From Flavobacteriales bacterium (GTDB taxonomy: Bacteria; Bacteroidota; Bacteroidia; Flavobacteriales_H; JAHEZO01), in assembly GCA_023250995.1 (NCBI GenBank), contig JAHEZO010000013.1, forward strand, positions 1-33,509: a stretch of 33,509 nucleotides of DNA, given 5' to 3'. A program made the position numbers and the translations under genes. Below the pieces are notes generated by a model, which worked only from the letters and a program-made list of their open reading frames with translations, did no database searches and had not been told where the DNA came from. Positions 32,553-33,509 of the stretch are shown here, piece by piece. Within the stretch, counting starts at the first letter, position 1. Every line of letters begins with the position of its first letter.

Positions 32553-33341
32553 CTATAAATCGGAGGCCCTAGCCACGAGTTCGGCCAAATCCAAAACCTT
32601 TACTTTTTCTTCTTTATTGAAATGTTTTACCCCATCAGTGATCATTGTCATGCAAAAGGGGCAGGCGGTGGCAATAACATCTGGTTTGAGTGAAAGGGCC
32701 TCCTCAGATCGTTCAACATAAACCTCCTTATTTCCTTTTTCGGCTTCCTTAAACATTTGTGCTCCTCCTGCACCGCAGCAGAGTCCACGGCTTTTGTTTC
32801 GGGTCATTTCCGAAATATTTCCATCCAGCATTTCCAGAATCTTCCTCGGGGCCTCGTAAATATTATTTCCCCGGCCCAAATAACAAGAATCGTGATAGGT
32901 GATGGTTTTGCCTTTAAATTCACCACCTTCAAATTTAATTTTCCCCGAATCTATTAATTGCTGCAAAAACTCTGAGTGATGCAACACCTCATATTTTCCT
33001 CCGAGTTCGGGGTATTCGTTTTTAAATGTGTTAAAGCAATGCGGGCAGGCAGTAACGATTTTTTTTATTCCGTACCCGTTTAGAACATTAATATTATTCA
33101 GGGCCTGCATTTGGAAAAGAAATTCATTTCCCGCTCTTCTGGCGGGGTCCCCTGTGCATGATTCTTCAGTACCCAGTACAGCGAACTTTATTTGGCAATG
33201 ATGAAGAATTTTTGCGAAGTCGCGTGTAACCATTTGATAGCGGTCGTCAAAAGCACCGGCACATCCAACCCAAAAAAGAACATCGGGTGTTTCTCCCTTA
33301 GCTGTCATTTCAGCAACGGTAGGAACATTAATTGTTGGCAT
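32553..33341 (-). CDS. CCG-domain (Fe-S)-binding oxidoreductase subunit
   Basis: The 262-residue protein is a two-module cysteine-rich protein of the heterodisulfide reductase subunit B / GlpC / LutA type. Cys residues lie at 27, 62, 99, 102, 153, 188, 189, 227 and 230. The second module is canonical: DSCYLGRGN, then GLCCGAGGAQMF, then ACPFCMTM. The first is modified, with SCTGDPARRAGNE where the CCG pair is usual. Such proteins pass electrons between flavoproteins or ferredoxin-like partners. In Bacteroidota I recall this form next to a 4Fe-4S dicluster protein, which may lie upstream, outside the window. The start is the ATG at 33341, and 168 bp before it hold no gene. The substrate is unknown. 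Confidence 0.85.
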   Translation of the reverse strand: MPTINVPTVAEMTAKGETPDVLFWVGCAGAFDDRYQMVTRDFAKILHHCQIKFAVLGTEESCTGDPARRAGNEFLFQMQALNNINVLNGYGIKKIVTACPHCFNTFKNEYPELGGKYEVLHHSEFLQQLIDSGKIKFEGGEFKGKTITYHDSCYLGRGNNIYEAPRKILEMLDGNISEMTRNKSRGLCCGAGGAQMFKEAEKGNKEVYVERSEEALSLKPDVIATACPFCMTMITDGVKHFNKEEKVKVLDLAELVARASDL

Positions 33342-33383
33342 AGAGATTTATTTTAATATTATAAATTTCCATAAAGGGGACAA

Positions 33384-33464
33384 AATCGGAATGTACAGAC
33401 GCCCAATTCGGGCATCTCAATTATTTAAAAAAAATCCAATTAAATGCGACAAAATATTCCGATT
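33384..33464. repeat. Nested inverted repeats upstream of the Fe-S protein gene
   Basis: AATCGGAAT (33384-33392) and ATTCCGATT (33456-33464) form a perfect 9-bp inverted repeat 63 bp apart. Inside it, GACGCCC and GGGCATC (33398-33416) form a shorter stem with a 5-nt loop, better paired in minus-strand RNA thanks to a G-U pair. The Fe-S gene starts 43 bp away, so this could be leader structure or an upstream gene's terminator. I see no gene in 33342-33509. Confidence 0.45.
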
Positions 33465-33509
33465 CATTTTACTAATTTCCAATCAAATTTTCAGCCCATT
33501 TCATCCGGT

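Overview
The window looks like chromosome from an AT-rich member of the Bacteroidota that has not been identified further. Four things point there. Several start codons sit just downstream of the Bacteroidota -7 promoter box TAnnTTTG, with no obvious Shine-Dalgarno sequence. One exported protease ends in a type IX secretion (T9SS) sorting tail. MurA has Asp in place of the usual catalytic Cys. Family versions such as a tgt-lptG pair, a GWxTD protein and a DUF2490 protein are typical of the phylum. No rRNA, tRNA, CRISPR array, transposase or phage gene was recognised. Most genes are housekeeping or cell-envelope genes.

Region by region. 1-3.0 kb (minus): the 5' part of a multi-TM PAS histidine kinase, cut by the window edge, lies 15 bp after accA (fatty-acid synthesis). 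3.2-4.1 kb (plus): ispE (isoprenoid precursors), after a spacer with short tandem repeats. 4.2-4.8 kb (plus): a lipoprotein gene with two separate lesions in its signal peptide. 4.8-7.1 kb (minus): tgt-lptG (queuosine modification, LPS export). 7.2-10.2 kb (plus): a TolC-like outer-membrane factor and a membrane-fusion protein, with no inner-membrane pump gene. 10.2-10.9 kb: a gene-free stretch with a 7-bp minisatellite and a 138-bp palindromic element flanked by a 5-bp direct repeat. 10.9-11.6 kb (plus): tsaB.

11.6-26.8 kb (minus) is a long co-directional block. In transcription order it holds a BamA/TamA-like barrel protein, rmuC, a GWxTD lipoprotein, a rhomboid protease, an EEP-family hydrolase, a TPR membrane glycosyltransferase-like protein, a GHKL ATPase, a STAS-like protein, dnaX, murA, a TlpA-type thioredoxin and a PorE-like TPR/PD40 protein. 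Internal TAnnTTTG boxes before the rhomboid and GHKL genes, and a 12-bp hairpin after the GWxTD gene, suggest several transcription units. uvrD/pcrA (plus) diverges from the barrel gene with only 16 bp between start codons. The right end (minus) holds a CCG-domain Fe-S protein, a DUF2490 protein, a lipoprotein and the T9SS-tailed subtilase.

The most notable items are a 10-A run in dnaX placed so that a one-base slip either way stops translation at once after domain III; the MITE-like palindrome; the doubly damaged lipoprotein gene; the GHKL/STAS-like gene pair fused transcriptionally to dnaX; and a PorE-like protein lacking the OmpA anchor. No clearly new multi-gene system was found. Motifs and coordinates were read by eye, and family assignments are from memory without database searches.
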